DNA of 20,068 nucleotides, taken from NCBI GenBank assembly GCA_007123785.1, contig SLGL01000249.1, positions 1 through 20,068 on the forward strand, given 5' to 3'. Below, piece by piece: positions 5,550 through 13,761 of the stretch. A program made the position numbers and the translations under genes. Position 1 is the first letter of the stretch, and every line of letters starts with the position of its first letter. Below the pieces are notes generated by a model. That model worked only from the letters and a program-made list of their open reading frames with translations. It searched no databases and was not told the DNA's origin. Source of the DNA: Balneolaceae bacterium (lineage in GTDB: Bacteria > Bacteroidota > Rhodothermia > Balneolales > Balneolaceae).

Positions 5550-6290
5550 ATGACTGACGTTGGCCAAGTAGAACGAAACACGCAAAACCGGGTAGTTAAA
5601 CTATTTGCCGATAAGCTGGGCTACGACTACCTGGGTGACTGGCAAGATCGACGGGGGAACGCCAATGTAGAAGAGGGATATCTTCGATCATTTCTGAAAA
5701 AACAGGGCTACAAGGCGAAGGTCATTGATAAAGCCGTTCATGAACTCACCAAAGCGGCCGGCGTTCAAACGGAAGATCTGTATGACAGCAATAAGGCGGT
5801 ATATAATATGCTTCGCTATGGCGTAAGCGTAAAGGCCTCCGTTGGGGAGAATAGTGAGACCGTTCATTTTATAGACTGGAAAAATACAGAGAATAATCAA
5901 TTTGCGGTAGCAGAGGAGGTTACCGTTCGCGGACTCAATGATAAGCGTCCGGGTGTGGTGCTCTACATCAACGGAATTGCCGTGGGGGTGATTGAACTGA
6001 AAAGATCCAAGGTTGCCGTGGAGAAAGGGATTTATCAGAACCTGGACAATCAGCGGGATGATTTCATCAAACCGTTCTATAATACGATGCAGCTGGTGAT
6101 GGCCGGGAACGATTCTGCCGGACTGCGATATGGCACAACGTTGACAAAGGCCAAATACTACCAGGAGTGGAAAGAGAAATCCGATGAGGAGTTTGAGTAC
6201 CTTCTTGACAAACTCAATAAGCATGAAATTCCGCTCATCTCATCGCTGGGGAACCATGAAGCAGGTGCTCAGTTCCAAGGATCGGCTTAA
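5550..6290 (+). pseudogene. hsdR: HsdR (type I restriction endonuclease) N-terminal nuclease domain fragment
   Basis: The start (QVERNTQNRVVKLFADKLGY, residues 6-25) and GIAVGVIELKRSKVAVEKG, QNLDNQRDDFIKPFYNTMQL and VMAGNDSAGLRYGT are classic for the HsdR N-terminal PD-(D/E)XK nuclease domain. E149 and K151 of the active site are present, but the expected Asp of RPDVVLY is Gly (codon 135, GGT at 5952-5954). After the YYQEWKEKSDEEFEYLLDK segment (to ~6215) homology stops: the region that should carry Walker A (GxGKS), the DEAH-type box and the rest of the first motor domain is absent. The frame runs into unrelated codons and stops at 6288-6290, while the downstream HsdR sequence continues in another frame. 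This is a large internal deletion of probably more than 300 codons. With no ATPase motor, the product cannot translocate or cut as a type I enzyme. Confidence 0.85.
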
Positions 6291-6927
6291 CAAGATCGTT
6301 ACAGATATCTTCTCAGATTTTCAGAGAATTTCACGACTCGATGACGGCAAAAGTAATGCCTTATTGGTTGCTTCTTCCGTGTTGGAAGCCTGTAAGTACT
6401 ATGAATTGTTTCAGTCAACCGACCTGCGCGGATATTGCGCGGTGGTCACCTCCTATCAGCCCAATCCAAACGACATCAAGGGGGAAGAGACCGGAGAAGG
6501 GGAAACCGAAGAGCAGCTGAAATATCGCATCTACACGGAGATGCTGAATGGGAGAACCACAGAAGAATTTGAAAAAGAAGCCAAACGTAAATTTATTGAA
6601 GAGCCGGCGCGGATGAAGTTGTTAATTGTGGTGGGCAAACTATTAACAGGCTTTGACGCTCCGCCCGCAACTTATCTCCACATCGATAAGTCGATGCAGG
6701 ATCACGCTCTGTTTCAAGCGATCTGCCGCGTGAACCGTTTGCATGATCCGGGGAAAGAGTACGGATACATTATAGATTACAAAGATCTTTCCAGAGTCTC
6801 GAAGAGTCGATCAACACCTACACAAGTGGCGCTTTTGAAGGATACGATAAAGGAGATGTGGAAGGTCTGCTTAAAGATCGTTTTAAACAGGCTAAAGAAC
6901 GCCTGGATGATAATCTCGATAAAGTGA
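6241..6927 (+). pseudogene. hsdR: HsdR middle fragment (second motor domain remnant)
   Basis: From about 6241 this frame reads HRWGTMKQVLSSKDRLNKIV, then DGKSNALLVASSVLEACKYY, DIKGEETGEGETEEQ, KLLIVVGKLLTGFDAPPATY and FQAICRVNRLHDPGKEYGYI. These are the RecA-like domain 2 motifs of the HsdR helicase, including LTGFD and the Q-x-x-x-R-x-x-R-type motif VI. Meaningful homology ends near YKDL (6780-6790), where one base is missing in the CTTTCC stretch. The next entry continues the protein as QSLEESINTY in another phase. Bases after ~6791 to the stop at 6927 in this frame are out-of-frame noise. The first ATG in the fragment is at 6256. Confidence 0.8.
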
Positions 6928-7352
6928 TTGCCCTTTGCGAGCCGGTTCACCCCAGAACCCAGAAGAAGTTTTTCAAATTTTTTGGCACCGAAACAACCGG
7001 AAAGACTGAAGAGCAGATCCAGGAAGATGAAGAGAAACGGATCAGTTTCTACAAGATGGTCAGTTCATTGGTTCGGGCTTATGCAGATATCGCAAATGAG
7101 ATGAGCAAGGCCGGGTACAGCGATCAGAAAGCCGAGGATATCAAGCACCAGGTGAAGTTCTACTCCGATTTGAAAGAAGATGTGAAACAGGCCAGTGGTG
7201 ATTATATCGATCTGAAGATCTATGAGCCGGGCATGCGTAATCTGATCGATATGTACATCGATGCCTCCCACAGTCGAAAAGTATCTTCACTGCCTGAAAA
7301 CTCAGATCTGAAATCAATTATGGACGTAATAAAAAATCAGCGTGAATACTGA
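6792..7352 (+). pseudogene. hsdR: HsdR C-terminal fragment
   Basis: The frame from 6792 reads QSLEESINTYTSGAFEGYDK, DVEGLLKDRFKQAKERLDDN, FFGTETTGKTEEQIQEDEEK, then a helical region to YEPGMRNLIDMYIDASHSRK, all typical of the HsdR region after the motor. It then jumps to IMDVIKNQREY and TGA 7350-7352, which looks like the natural extreme C-terminus of HsdR proteins in this kind of locus. The usual ~150-200 residues between these parts are missing, so a second, in-frame deletion near 7285-7310 is likely; I am less sure of this than of the first. The stop overlaps the start of the next gene by 11 bases, a normal coupling in hsdR-DUF45 pairs. The three HsdR pieces together give ~600 codons against ~1000 in the family. 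Confidence 0.75.
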
Positions 7353-8052
7353 ACAGTATCAAATTGAAGTCTCCGGTATTGATGTGGATGTGATCAGGAA
7401 AGATATCAAAAACATCCATTTGGCGGTTTATCCGCCCACCGGCCGGGTACGTCTGTCTTCCCCGCTTTCCGTAAAAAAGGAGTCGCTGCGCCTGTTTGTA
7501 ATCTCCAGACTGGGCTGGATCAAGAAGCATAACCGTAACATGAACTCGCAGATCCGCAAGCCCGAGCGGGAGTACATCCAGGGAGAAAGTCACTGGGTGC
7601 AGGGGCAGCGCTATCTACTCAACATTGTTGAAAAAAAGGCGGCGCCGAAAGTAGAAATTCGCAATAAAAAGTATCTCGACCTGTATGTTCGTCCCGGCAG
7701 TGATAAATCTAAACGTGAGGAGGTAATCAAAGAGTGGTACCGGGAGCTGCTGAAAAGTCAGATTCCTTCGCTTATAAAAAAATGGGAAAAAGAGTTAGGT
7801 GTAGAGATAACAGATTGGGGAGTGAGGCAGATGAAAACCAAATGGGGTTCGTGTAACACAGACGACCGGCGCATCTGGATGAACCTCGAGCTGGGCAAAA
7901 AGCCTAAACATTGCCTCGAATATGTAGTATTGCACGAGATGATACACCTCAAAGAACGCCACCATAATGAACGCTTCAAAGCTCTACTGGACAAACATAT
8001 GCCCGGCTGGCAAAGCGTGAGAGAAGAGTTGAATGAGGTGGTTTATTTTTGA
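7342..8052 (+). CDS. YgjP/DUF45-type zinc metallopeptidase-like protein
   Basis: A 236-residue protein of the YgjP/WLM-related DUF45 family (SprT-like/M48-like zincin fold). N-terminal hallmarks are IKNIHLAVYPPTGRVRLSSP (residues 22-41) and the SRLGWIKKH stretch. The conserved MKTKWGSC is at 164-171, and the zinc site HEMIHL is at 198-203 (H198, E199, H202), with the third ligand likely H207 or H208 in KERHHNERF. The frame uses GTG 7342, overlapping the end of hsdR by 11 bases; no ATG is near, and the GTG gives the usual N-terminus for the family. These genes are common as the last member of type I R-M operons, where their role is not established. This copy is intact although every hsd gene beside it is damaged. 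Confidence 0.85.
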   Translation: MNTEQYQIEVSGIDVDVIRKDIKNIHLAVYPPTGRVRLSSPLSVKKESLRLFVISRLGWIKKHNRNMNSQIRKPEREYIQGESHWVQGQRYLLNIVEKKAAPKVEIRNKKYLDLYVRPGSDKSKREEVIKEWYRELLKSQIPSLIKKWEKELGVEITDWGVRQMKTKWGSCNTDDRRIWMNLELGKKPKHCLEYVVLHEMIHLKERHHNERFKALLDKHMPGWQSVREELNEVVYF

Positions 8053-8055
8053 TTG

Positions 8056-8338
8056 GCATTGTATAGCCCAATCACCTTTTTCTGTCTTTTTGACGTAGGA
8101 GTACTCAAAATGCTCTGTATTTAGCCATAGATCGAAAAAATAGATTGGGTAATAGTCAACCATATTATCCAATCATCACCCCATTTTCTAAAATGACTGT
8201 ATCACCGAAATAACCATGAATATAGTACCACTTATTAAAACAGATTTTACGCTGTCCGGAGCCAATCCGAAAGCTACCATTGATTAACGATACTGTACCA
8301 GATGGGGAAAAGTCGTGCAACAGGTATTGGGAGCCATT
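8056..8338 (-). pseudogene. Possible degraded gene remnant, unrecognised
   Basis: Reading leftward from 8338, one frame gives QYLLHDFSPSGTVSLINGSF, RIGSGQRKICFNKWYYIHGY and FGDTVILENGVMIG before a stop at 8167-8165. One phase over, from about 8172, it continues DNMVDYYPIYFFDLWLNTEH and FEYSYVKKTEKGDWAIQCQS toward the 3' end of the metallopeptidase gene. Both stretches have protein-like composition and join if one base is altered near 8170. I do not recognise a family. It may be a native gene cut off when the R-M island arrived, or chance open frame; confidence is low. Confidence 0.3.
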
Positions 8339-8452
8339 TTAAGCTGACTAAATACAGGATAGGGGAGGCTCCCCCATTATTTCCCCATATTATTGCATAT
8401 TGATAGGAAGTTTTTGGACAAAAAAGAAAGAAAGTGAAAATCGTGAATAGCT

Positions 8453-8482
8453 AAAAAACGGCTTAAAAGCGGTGCTTACAAG
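8453..8482 (-). terminator. Probable Rho-independent terminator of the tRNA pair
   Basis: On the minus strand, CTTGTAAGC and GCTTTTAAG form a 9-bp stem with one mismatch and one G-T pair around an ACC loop. CCG and six T follow. It lies 24 bases beyond the 3' end of tRNA-Arg. Confidence 0.5.
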
Positions 8483-8506
8483 CTATAAATGGTGGTTTTA
8501 ACTATG

Positions 8507-8579
8507 TGACCCCGCCGGGACTTGAACCCAGATCTAAAGCTTAGGAGGCTTTCATTCTATCCGGTTGAACTACAGGGTC
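8507..8579 (-). tRNA. tRNA-Arg (anticodon CCT)
   Basis: The reverse complement folds as a complete cloverleaf. The acceptor is GACCCTG/CGGGGTC with discriminator A, the D stem is GTTC/GAAT, the anticodon stem is AAAGC/GCTTT around loop CTCCTAA (anticodon CCT, for AGG), and the T arm is CTGGG-TTCAAGT-CCCGG. Length is 73 nt and CCA is not encoded. It sits 18 bp downstream of tRNA-Thr and is presumably co-transcribed. Its 3' end faces the R-M island, the usual side for integrase attachment sites, but no repeated copy of the tRNA 3' end was seen in the window. Confidence 0.93.
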
Positions 8580-8597
8580 AGGTAAGTTAGAGAAGAG

Positions 8598-8669
8598 AGC
8601 CGGAGATCGGATTTGAACCGACGACCTACGCTTTACGAGAGCGTTGCTCTGCCCCTGAGCTACTCCGGC
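8598..8669 (-). tRNA. tRNA-Thr (anticodon CGT)
   Basis: The reverse complement folds as a standard cloverleaf. The acceptor is GCCGGAG/CTCCGGC with discriminator T, the D arm is GCTC/GAGC, the anticodon stem is ACGCT/AGCGT around loop CTCGTAA (anticodon CGT, for ACG), and the T arm is GTCGG-TTCAAAT-CCGAT. Length is 72 nt and CCA is not encoded. It is the first of the two tRNA genes in transcription order and is divergent from apbE. Confidence 0.94.
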
Positions 8670-8765
8670 ATTAAAAAAGTTCTGTTATTGCAGATCTTTC
8701 CAACAACAGACCTGAACAGAACCATAAATTTATGTACTTTTCCGTTCTCTTTAAAACTCCAGCCG

Positions 8766-9782
8766 ATGAAAAAAATTTCAGGACTATTCTTTTTTTCTGT
8801 ATTGCTGCCTGTACTGCTCACCGGTCAGGATTTGCAGCGCTATATCTTCAATTCTGCTCACATGGGAACCCGTTTTTCGGTAACTCTTTATGCCGATGAC
8901 GAAACAGAAGCGAGTGAAGCCGCAGAGGCTGTATTTGAACGGATCGAGGAGCTGAACCAGTTCATGAGTGATTACCTCGACGATAGTGAACTGAACCGTC
9001 TCTCCCGCACATCAGGCAGCGGGGAAGCGATGGAGCTGAGCGATCCTCTCTTTGAAGTGTTACGCGAAGCGTATCAAATATCGGAAAAAACTGACGGACT
9101 GTTTGATGTTACCATTGGCCCGCTCACCAAATACTGGCGCTTTTTAAGGCGTATGGCCGAACCGGAATTGCCTTCTGAGGATCAACTCCGGGAGCTGCTG
9201 GATCGTGTTGGCTATCAATACATGGAGCTGGACGAGGCCCGGCAATCCGTAAAACTGGAAAAACCGGGAATGGAACTCGATCTTGGCGGCATTGCTAAAG
9301 GATATGCAGCCGAAGAAGCGGTGAGAGTTCTCCGAGAGCGAGGGATATACTCTTCATTGGTGGATGGGGGTGGAGACATCACCCTGGGTGATCCACCTCC
9401 GGGCAGGGATTACTGGGACGTGGCTATCCCGAAAAATATGGGTCAGAACCAATCGAGCTTTATTTCATTGAACCTGACCGGAAAAACCGTAACCACATCC
9501 GGGGATATGTTTCAATTTGTGGAAATTGACGGACAGCGATATTCACACATTATAGATCCGAAAACAGGATTGGGGGCTGTAAGCCAGATTCAGGCCACCG
9601 TAATATCAGATAAAGGAACCTGGGCCGATGCTTACGCCTCTGTTCTAACACTGATGGAACCGGAAGAAGGTATCCGCCTTATTGATTCACTTGAAAATAC
9701 AGAGGCTGTGATTTACATGAATACAGAAGAAGGTGTTCAGGAATGGATGAGTGAAGGTTTTCGCGATTACGTAAGGCAATAA
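8766..9782 (+). CDS. apbE: FAD:protein FMN transferase (ApbE family)
   Basis: ApbE moves FMN from FAD onto a Thr of exported partner proteins, such as Rnf/Nqr subunits or extracellular flavoproteins, using Mg2+. The 338-residue product begins MKKISGLFFFSVLLPVLLTG, a cleavable signal peptide without a lipobox Cys, so it acts outside the inner membrane. Family motifs in order: AHMGTRFSV (31-39), GLFDVTIGPLTKYW (111-124), ELDLGGIAKGY (170-180), LVDGGGDI (198-205), SGDMFQFVEIDGQRYSHIID (245-264) and DKGTWADAYAS (282-292), with D288 the probable Mg ligand. I chose ATG 8766 because longer in-frame starts at 8613 and beyond overlap tRNA-Thr and would bury the signal peptide. The gene is intact. No obvious flavinylation target lies next to it. 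Confidence 0.92.
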   Translation: MKKISGLFFFSVLLPVLLTGQDLQRYIFNSAHMGTRFSVTLYADDETEASEAAEAVFERIEELNQFMSDYLDDSELNRLSRTSGSGEAMELSDPLFEVLREAYQISEKTDGLFDVTIGPLTKYWRFLRRMAEPELPSEDQLRELLDRVGYQYMELDEARQSVKLEKPGMELDLGGIAKGYAAEEAVRVLRERGIYSSLVDGGGDITLGDPPPGRDYWDVAIPKNMGQNQSSFISLNLTGKTVTTSGDMFQFVEIDGQRYSHIIDPKTGLGAVSQIQATVISDKGTWADAYASVLTLMEPEEGIRLIDSLENTEAVIYMNTEEGVQEWMSEGFRDYVRQ

Positions 9783-9827
9783 TTGAGTACTACAATAAGA
9801 AATTACATCAACTCATAAACCGGGAAA

Positions 9828-10304
9828 ATGTTGGAAACCATCTGGATTGTTATAGGTGCACTGTTCATTACTGCAGGAATTATCGGTGCATTTGTGCCAG
9901 TGGTTCCCGGGCCTCCTCTCAGTTATATCGGACTTCTCATTCTTCAGTTCACACACGATTATCCTTTTTCATGGTTTTTTTTGGTGTTCTGGGGATTGAT
10001 TGTTGCAGTAGCAGTTACACTTGAGAGTTTTGTACCCGCAGAAGGCAGTCGCCGGATGGGAGGGAGTAAAATGGGTATCTACGGAACATTTGTCGGTTTT
10101 GCAGTCGGGCTTGTTTTCTTTCCGCCGATGGGAATCTTCGTGGGGCCGATCGCGGGAGCCTTTATCGGTGAATTGATTACAGGAAAAAGGTCGGGTTCAG
10201 CTCTGAAAGTGGCGATGGGATCCTTTGTGGGATTTCTGATTTCTCTTGTACTGAAGGTGGGCGTTGCGATAATACTTGCCTATTACTTTTTCAGCAATAT
10301 ATAA
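9828..10304 (+). CDS. DUF456 family membrane protein
   Basis: A 158-residue hydrophobic protein of the DUF456 family. It starts MLETIWIVIGALFITAGIIG and has the family signature VPVVPGPPLSYIGLLILQ (23-40), then a second pair of hydrophobic segments separated by VPAEGSRRMGGSKMGIYGTF. A glycine-rich segment (FFPPMGIFVGPIAGAFIGEL) and a final hydrophobic helix follow. I count four to five membrane segments. It starts 46 bp after apbE on the same strand and may be co-transcribed. The function of the family is unknown. The gene is complete and of normal length. Confidence 0.88.
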   Translation: MLETIWIVIGALFITAGIIGAFVPVVPGPPLSYIGLLILQFTHDYPFSWFFLVFWGLIVAVAVTLESFVPAEGSRRMGGSKMGIYGTFVGFAVGLVFFPPMGIFVGPIAGAFIGELITGKRSGSALKVAMGSFVGFLISLVLKVGVAIILAYYFFSNI

Positions 10305-10450
10305 ATCGCTAAACCGAAAATCGTATATCTTCTGAATCGTTATATCCAATGATATTCGATTGAAGCGATGTAAGGACGCAGCGATATTCGATTTTTTGTA
10401 TTCTTATCGCGACTGCTTCTGGATTCAGAAACAGATCTGTTGAAAAATAT

Positions 10451-11968
10451 TTACTCTTCCTCAAATTCCACACCCATATTAATGTAGATACCAGATATCC
10501 GGTCACGCAGAGCGATTGCCCCGTCTGCAGTAACATCGGTTTGCCAAAGATAGAGTGTGTTGAGATTTTGCAGAGATTCCAGATAACTGAGCCCAGCATC
10601 AGTAACACCAGTGGCGTAGAGGTTGAGGTATTCCAGGTTTTCGAGTGACTGGACCCGGGCAAGCGTACCGTCTGAAATCCCGGTATGCTGAAGATAGAGC
10701 CGGGTGAGATTTCTGAATTCCGGGAGAAGCTCCAGGTCATCATCCTGCACCGATGTTCGGCTTAAATTCAGCCAGGTAATCTGTTCGGAAAGCGGAAGCA
10801 GCGCCTCGATATCTTCGGCCGTGACGGAGGTTTTTGATTGAAGTGTGTTTACATGTAAAAATGCTGTGCCTTCTGAAACGGGTGAAATGCGAAACCCGCG
10901 GCTTTGGGCTTCTTCAATGATTTGCGGATCGGCCTGAGCGACCTGCACGCGTTCAAAAAACGGCTGTCCACCTACAGTTAATCGTTCGAGGATGGTTTGA
11001 ATCTCTCCGGGCCTTTCCAGTTCGGTCACCAGCGGATCGGAGGGAGCTCCCTGTTCAATCCACCAGCCGATGAGGCGGATCTGATCGGCCGTAAGCTGAG
11101 TTCGTCCTCTTGGCGGCATCCGGTCATCGTGGCGGTCGGGCAGCCTCAGCCTTCGGTAGAGATCACTTTCTTCGGCTTGATGCGGTTCAATGGGCGGGCC
11201 GCTCTCTCCGCCTCTCATCAGGTTTTCGTAGGAGGTCATCAAAAGTTCACCTTCGGTCCGGTCGGGATCGTGACAGCTCTGGCAACGGGCTGCAAAAATC
11301 GGTTCGATCACATCACGGTACACATGGGCCGTTTCGAGGTTTTCAATTAATGAAAGCTGTTCAGGTTCTTCCTCTTCAACACCGATCCAGCTCCGTACCG
11401 GTTCAGGCATATAGCGGAAGAGGTAATCGGAACCGTGGGTGAGACTGCCGCCATAATGTCCTGCGCCGATCAGGACAATAACCATCACGGTGAGGGTAAC
11501 GCGGAAGATTTTTTTGTAGAATGGATCATCATAGAGCGTAATCCTCAACAGCCAGGCGGCCAGTGAAAGTACCACTACACTGATTCCCAGCCACTTGTGA
11601 AGCCAAAGCAGGTCTTCGCCGTAACCACCTCCATCAGAAAGCAGCCAGCCGGTTGCAGCAGAAAAGAGGCCGCTCAGAAATCCCATAAGCAGAACAAAAG
11701 GCACGGCGTGTGCAAGCTGCTCGTAGCGTTTGATCAGGCTCATAAATTCGAGCAAAAAAGCCATCAACAGAAAACCGATCGGCAGGTGAACCAACACGGG
11801 ATGAAACCGGCCAAAAAATAATGAGATGTCAGAGGATTCCGAAACAGTTTCAGCCAGGAGGTCTTCTGATTCATTCAGAAAAAAAGCGTCAGCGGGAGTA
11901 GTATGCAGCAAAATGACAGAAAGCAGACAGAGGAGTATCGCAACAGGGAAAAGAAACGTTCGGTTCAT
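10451..11968 (-). CDS. DUF2231 membrane domain, cytochrome c-like domain and leucine-rich repeats protein
   Basis: A 505-residue envelope protein. Residues 1-29 are a signal peptide or membrane anchor. Residues ~50-195 are a DUF2231-type membrane domain beginning FHPVLVHLPIGFLLMAF, with about four hydrophobic helices. Residues ~215-310 are a Planctomycete-type cytochrome c domain (PSCyt1) with one haem site CQSCH (229-233) and a candidate Met ligand in DRMPP (M284). Residues ~375-495 hold leucine-rich repeats of ~24 residues (ITWLNLSRTSVQDDDLELL, LTRLYLQHTGISDGTL, LEYLNLYATGVTDAGL, LNTLYLWQTDVTADGA). It is likely the third gene of a minus-strand operon after the DUF1553 and DUF1501 genes, with a 178-bp gap. 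It probably works in the same extracytoplasmic system, perhaps in electron transfer or sensing; the actual reaction is unknown. Confidence 0.88.
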   Translation of the reverse strand: MNRTFLFPVAILLCLLSVILLHTTPADAFFLNESEDLLAETVSESSDISLFFGRFHPVLVHLPIGFLLMAFLLEFMSLIKRYEQLAHAVPFVLLMGFLSGLFSAATGWLLSDGGGYGEDLLWLHKWLGISVVVLSLAAWLLRITLYDDPFYKKIFRVTLTVMVIVLIGAGHYGGSLTHGSDYLFRYMPEPVRSWIGVEEEEPEQLSLIENLETAHVYRDVIEPIFAARCQSCHDPDRTEGELLMTSYENLMRGGESGPPIEPHQAEESDLYRRLRLPDRHDDRMPPRGRTQLTADQIRLIGWWIEQGAPSDPLVTELERPGEIQTILERLTVGGQPFFERVQVAQADPQIIEEAQSRGFRISPVSEGTAFLHVNTLQSKTSVTAEDIEALLPLSEQITWLNLSRTSVQDDDLELLPEFRNLTRLYLQHTGISDGTLARVQSLENLEYLNLYATGVTDAGLSYLESLQNLNTLYLWQTDVTADGAIALRDRISGIYINMGVEFEEE

Positions 11969-12146
11969 AAGGTCAGGCTGATTCTGCTATAGGTGTGAAT
12001 ATACTGTTGTCTGTAAATGTAACATATCTTTTGTTTTCCGAACTCCGGATACGCCGGTTAATCGAAGAAATTTTCCCTGATCTTGAGAAGATTTGGGTCT
12101 TTCCGGTGATATCAATCCGGGAAAGGTAAATTGAGCCATTACGACC

Positions 12147-13607
12147 TCAGGCAACAATATCATGAACAACTTCTCCATGGACGTCTGTAAGTCGAAATCG
12201 GCGGCCTTGTGCACGGTAGGTGAGGCGTTCGTGATTGACACCCATCAGGTGAAGGATAGTAGCCTGAAGGTCGTGAATGTGAACCGGGTCACGAACCACA
12301 TTGTACCCGAAATCATCCGTCTCACCGTAGGTAATACCCTGTTTGATTCCGCCACCTGCCATCCACATGGTAAAACAGCGCGGATGGTGATCACGTCCGT
12401 AGGTTTGTTTTGTAAGAGGGCCCTGGCAATAGGCTGTCCGGCCAAATTCTCCGCCCCAAATGACAAGGGTATCATCTAAAAGTCCGCGCTGTTTCAGATC
12501 TTTTACCAGGGCAGCGGAGGCCTGATCTACATCTTTACACTGCAGCGGGAGCTGGTTTGGGATGCCGTCGTGCTGATCCCATCCCATGTGATAGAGCTGA
12601 ATGAACCTCACATCGCGTTCGGCCAGCCGGCGGGCCAGCAGGCAATTGGCTGCGTAGGTTCCAGGTGTGCGGGCTTCCTCTCCATAAAGTTCATATGTGG
12701 ATTCAGGTTCATCGGAAACATCCATGGTTTCGGGGACGGATGTCTGCATCCGGTAGGCCATCTCGTACTGGGATATACGAGTGGTGATTTCCGGATCACC
12801 GTATTCGTTGAGGTGGAGTTCATTCAGGTCTTTCAGCGCGGCCAGCATATTTCGCCGCGTTATCTTTTTCATCCCTTTGGGATTTTTGAGATTGAGAACC
12901 GGCTCGCTGCCTGCACGGAACTGCACACCCTGATGAAGCGAGGGAAGTATTCCGCTGCCCCACAAACGGGAGTAGAGAGGCTGATCGAATGGCCGCCCGG
13001 TCCCTCTTGAAATCAGCACGGTAAATGCCGGCAGGTTTTCATTTTCTGATCCAAGTCCATAACTGAGCCACGAACCGATACTTGGCAGTCCAGGCTGTGG
13101 TGAACCGGTCTGGAAAAACGTGATGGCCGGATCGTGATTGATCTCCTCGGTGTATACCGTTTTCAGAAAACAGAGATCATCCACAATACCTGCGGTGTGT
13201 GGCAAAAGGTCGCTTACCCAAGCACCGCTTTTACCGTGACGCTTAAATTTCCATCGTGCGCCTGCCATAGGAAATCCGGACTGATTGGCTGTCATGCCGG
13301 TCAGCCGCTGTTCTCCCATCACCGAATCGGGGAGATCTTCTCCTTCCAGTTCGGTCAGTTTCGGTTTATAGTCGAAGAGATCATGCTGGGAGGGGCCGCC
13401 GCTCTGAAAAAGAAAGATGATCCGTTTCGCCTTCGGAATCACATGGGGAGTATCGAGTGCTCCGGCGGATGGGTCACTCTTTTTGGAAAAAAGCAGGGCC
13501 GGACTCAGAAGTGAAGCCAGTGCAGCCGCTCCCAGTCCCATGCTGGTTTTGGAAAGAAAATGTCGCCGGTTGATGTTGCAGTTGCATTTATAAATTTCGT
13601 CAGACAT
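12147..13607 (-). CDS. DUF1501 family protein, Tat-exported
   Basis: A 486-residue DUF1501 protein (alkaline phosphatase/sulfatase-like fold). A twin-arginine signal is clear: NRRHFLSKTSMGLGAAAL, with R14-R15 followed by a hydrophobic stretch, so it is exported folded. Family segments are RIIFLFQSGGPSQHDLFDYK (62-81, with H75 and D76 the probable metal ligands), YHMGWDQHDG, LVIWGGEFGRTAY, GRDHHPRCFTMWMAGGG and DLQATILHLMGVNHERLTYR. The neighbouring DUF1549/DUF1553 protein is its standard genomic partner in Planctomycetes, Verrucomicrobia and Bacteroidota-like genomes. The pair is thought to act on extracellular substrates, but no substrate is established. It starts at ATG 13607, about 154 bp after the end of the partner gene. 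It is intact. Confidence 0.92.
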   Translation of the reverse strand: MSDEIYKCNCNINRRHFLSKTSMGLGAAALASLLSPALLFSKKSDPSAGALDTPHVIPKAKRIIFLFQSGGPSQHDLFDYKPKLTELEGEDLPDSVMGEQRLTGMTANQSGFPMAGARWKFKRHGKSGAWVSDLLPHTAGIVDDLCFLKTVYTEEINHDPAITFFQTGSPQPGLPSIGSWLSYGLGSENENLPAFTVLISRGTGRPFDQPLYSRLWGSGILPSLHQGVQFRAGSEPVLNLKNPKGMKKITRRNMLAALKDLNELHLNEYGDPEITTRISQYEMAYRMQTSVPETMDVSDEPESTYELYGEEARTPGTYAANCLLARRLAERDVRFIQLYHMGWDQHDGIPNQLPLQCKDVDQASAALVKDLKQRGLLDDTLVIWGGEFGRTAYCQGPLTKQTYGRDHHPRCFTMWMAGGGIKQGITYGETDDFGYNVVRDPVHIHDLQATILHLMGVNHERLTYRAQGRRFRLTDVHGEVVHDIVA

Positions 13608-13761
13608 GATTTTCTGCCTTTTTAAATTGATTAAAATTATGATAATAAGAATTGTTCCAAATCATAAGCTCCAAATTTCAAAGAGTTTTGTTAAGGTTTA
13701 GTCCTGTAATTATGATTTGAATATTTCTTATTTGAAAAATTAGAAATAGAAATTTCCGGTT

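Larger units (their letters stand above)
8053..8506. other. 454-bp gap between the R-M island and tRNA genes
   Basis: No intact gene is seen here. On the minus strand are two adjoining out-of-phase coding-like stretches (8056-8338, separate entry). A compact palindrome GGGGAG/CTCCCC is at 8362-8374 with no T run, and a probable tRNA terminator is at 8453-8482. None of the hairpin repeats of 1601-4361 occurs here. Confidence 0.6.

Noticed and set aside
8362..8374. GGGGAG/CTCCCC palindrome as a terminator
   Set aside because: The loop is one base or requires opening the stem, and there is no T run on either strand.
8507..8530. tRNA-Arg 3' end as an attachment site for the island
   Set aside because: I found no second copy of this sequence at the island side within the window and no integrase gene, so it remains only a possibility.
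8613..8765. Longer apbE start
   Set aside because: It overlaps tRNA-Thr on the other strand and would place 51 residues before an obvious signal peptide that starts at 8766.
10305..10450. Repeated GATATTCGATT words between the DUF456 and LRR genes
   Set aside because: Only two short copies, with no hairpin or tail resembling the repeat families; no function can be argued.
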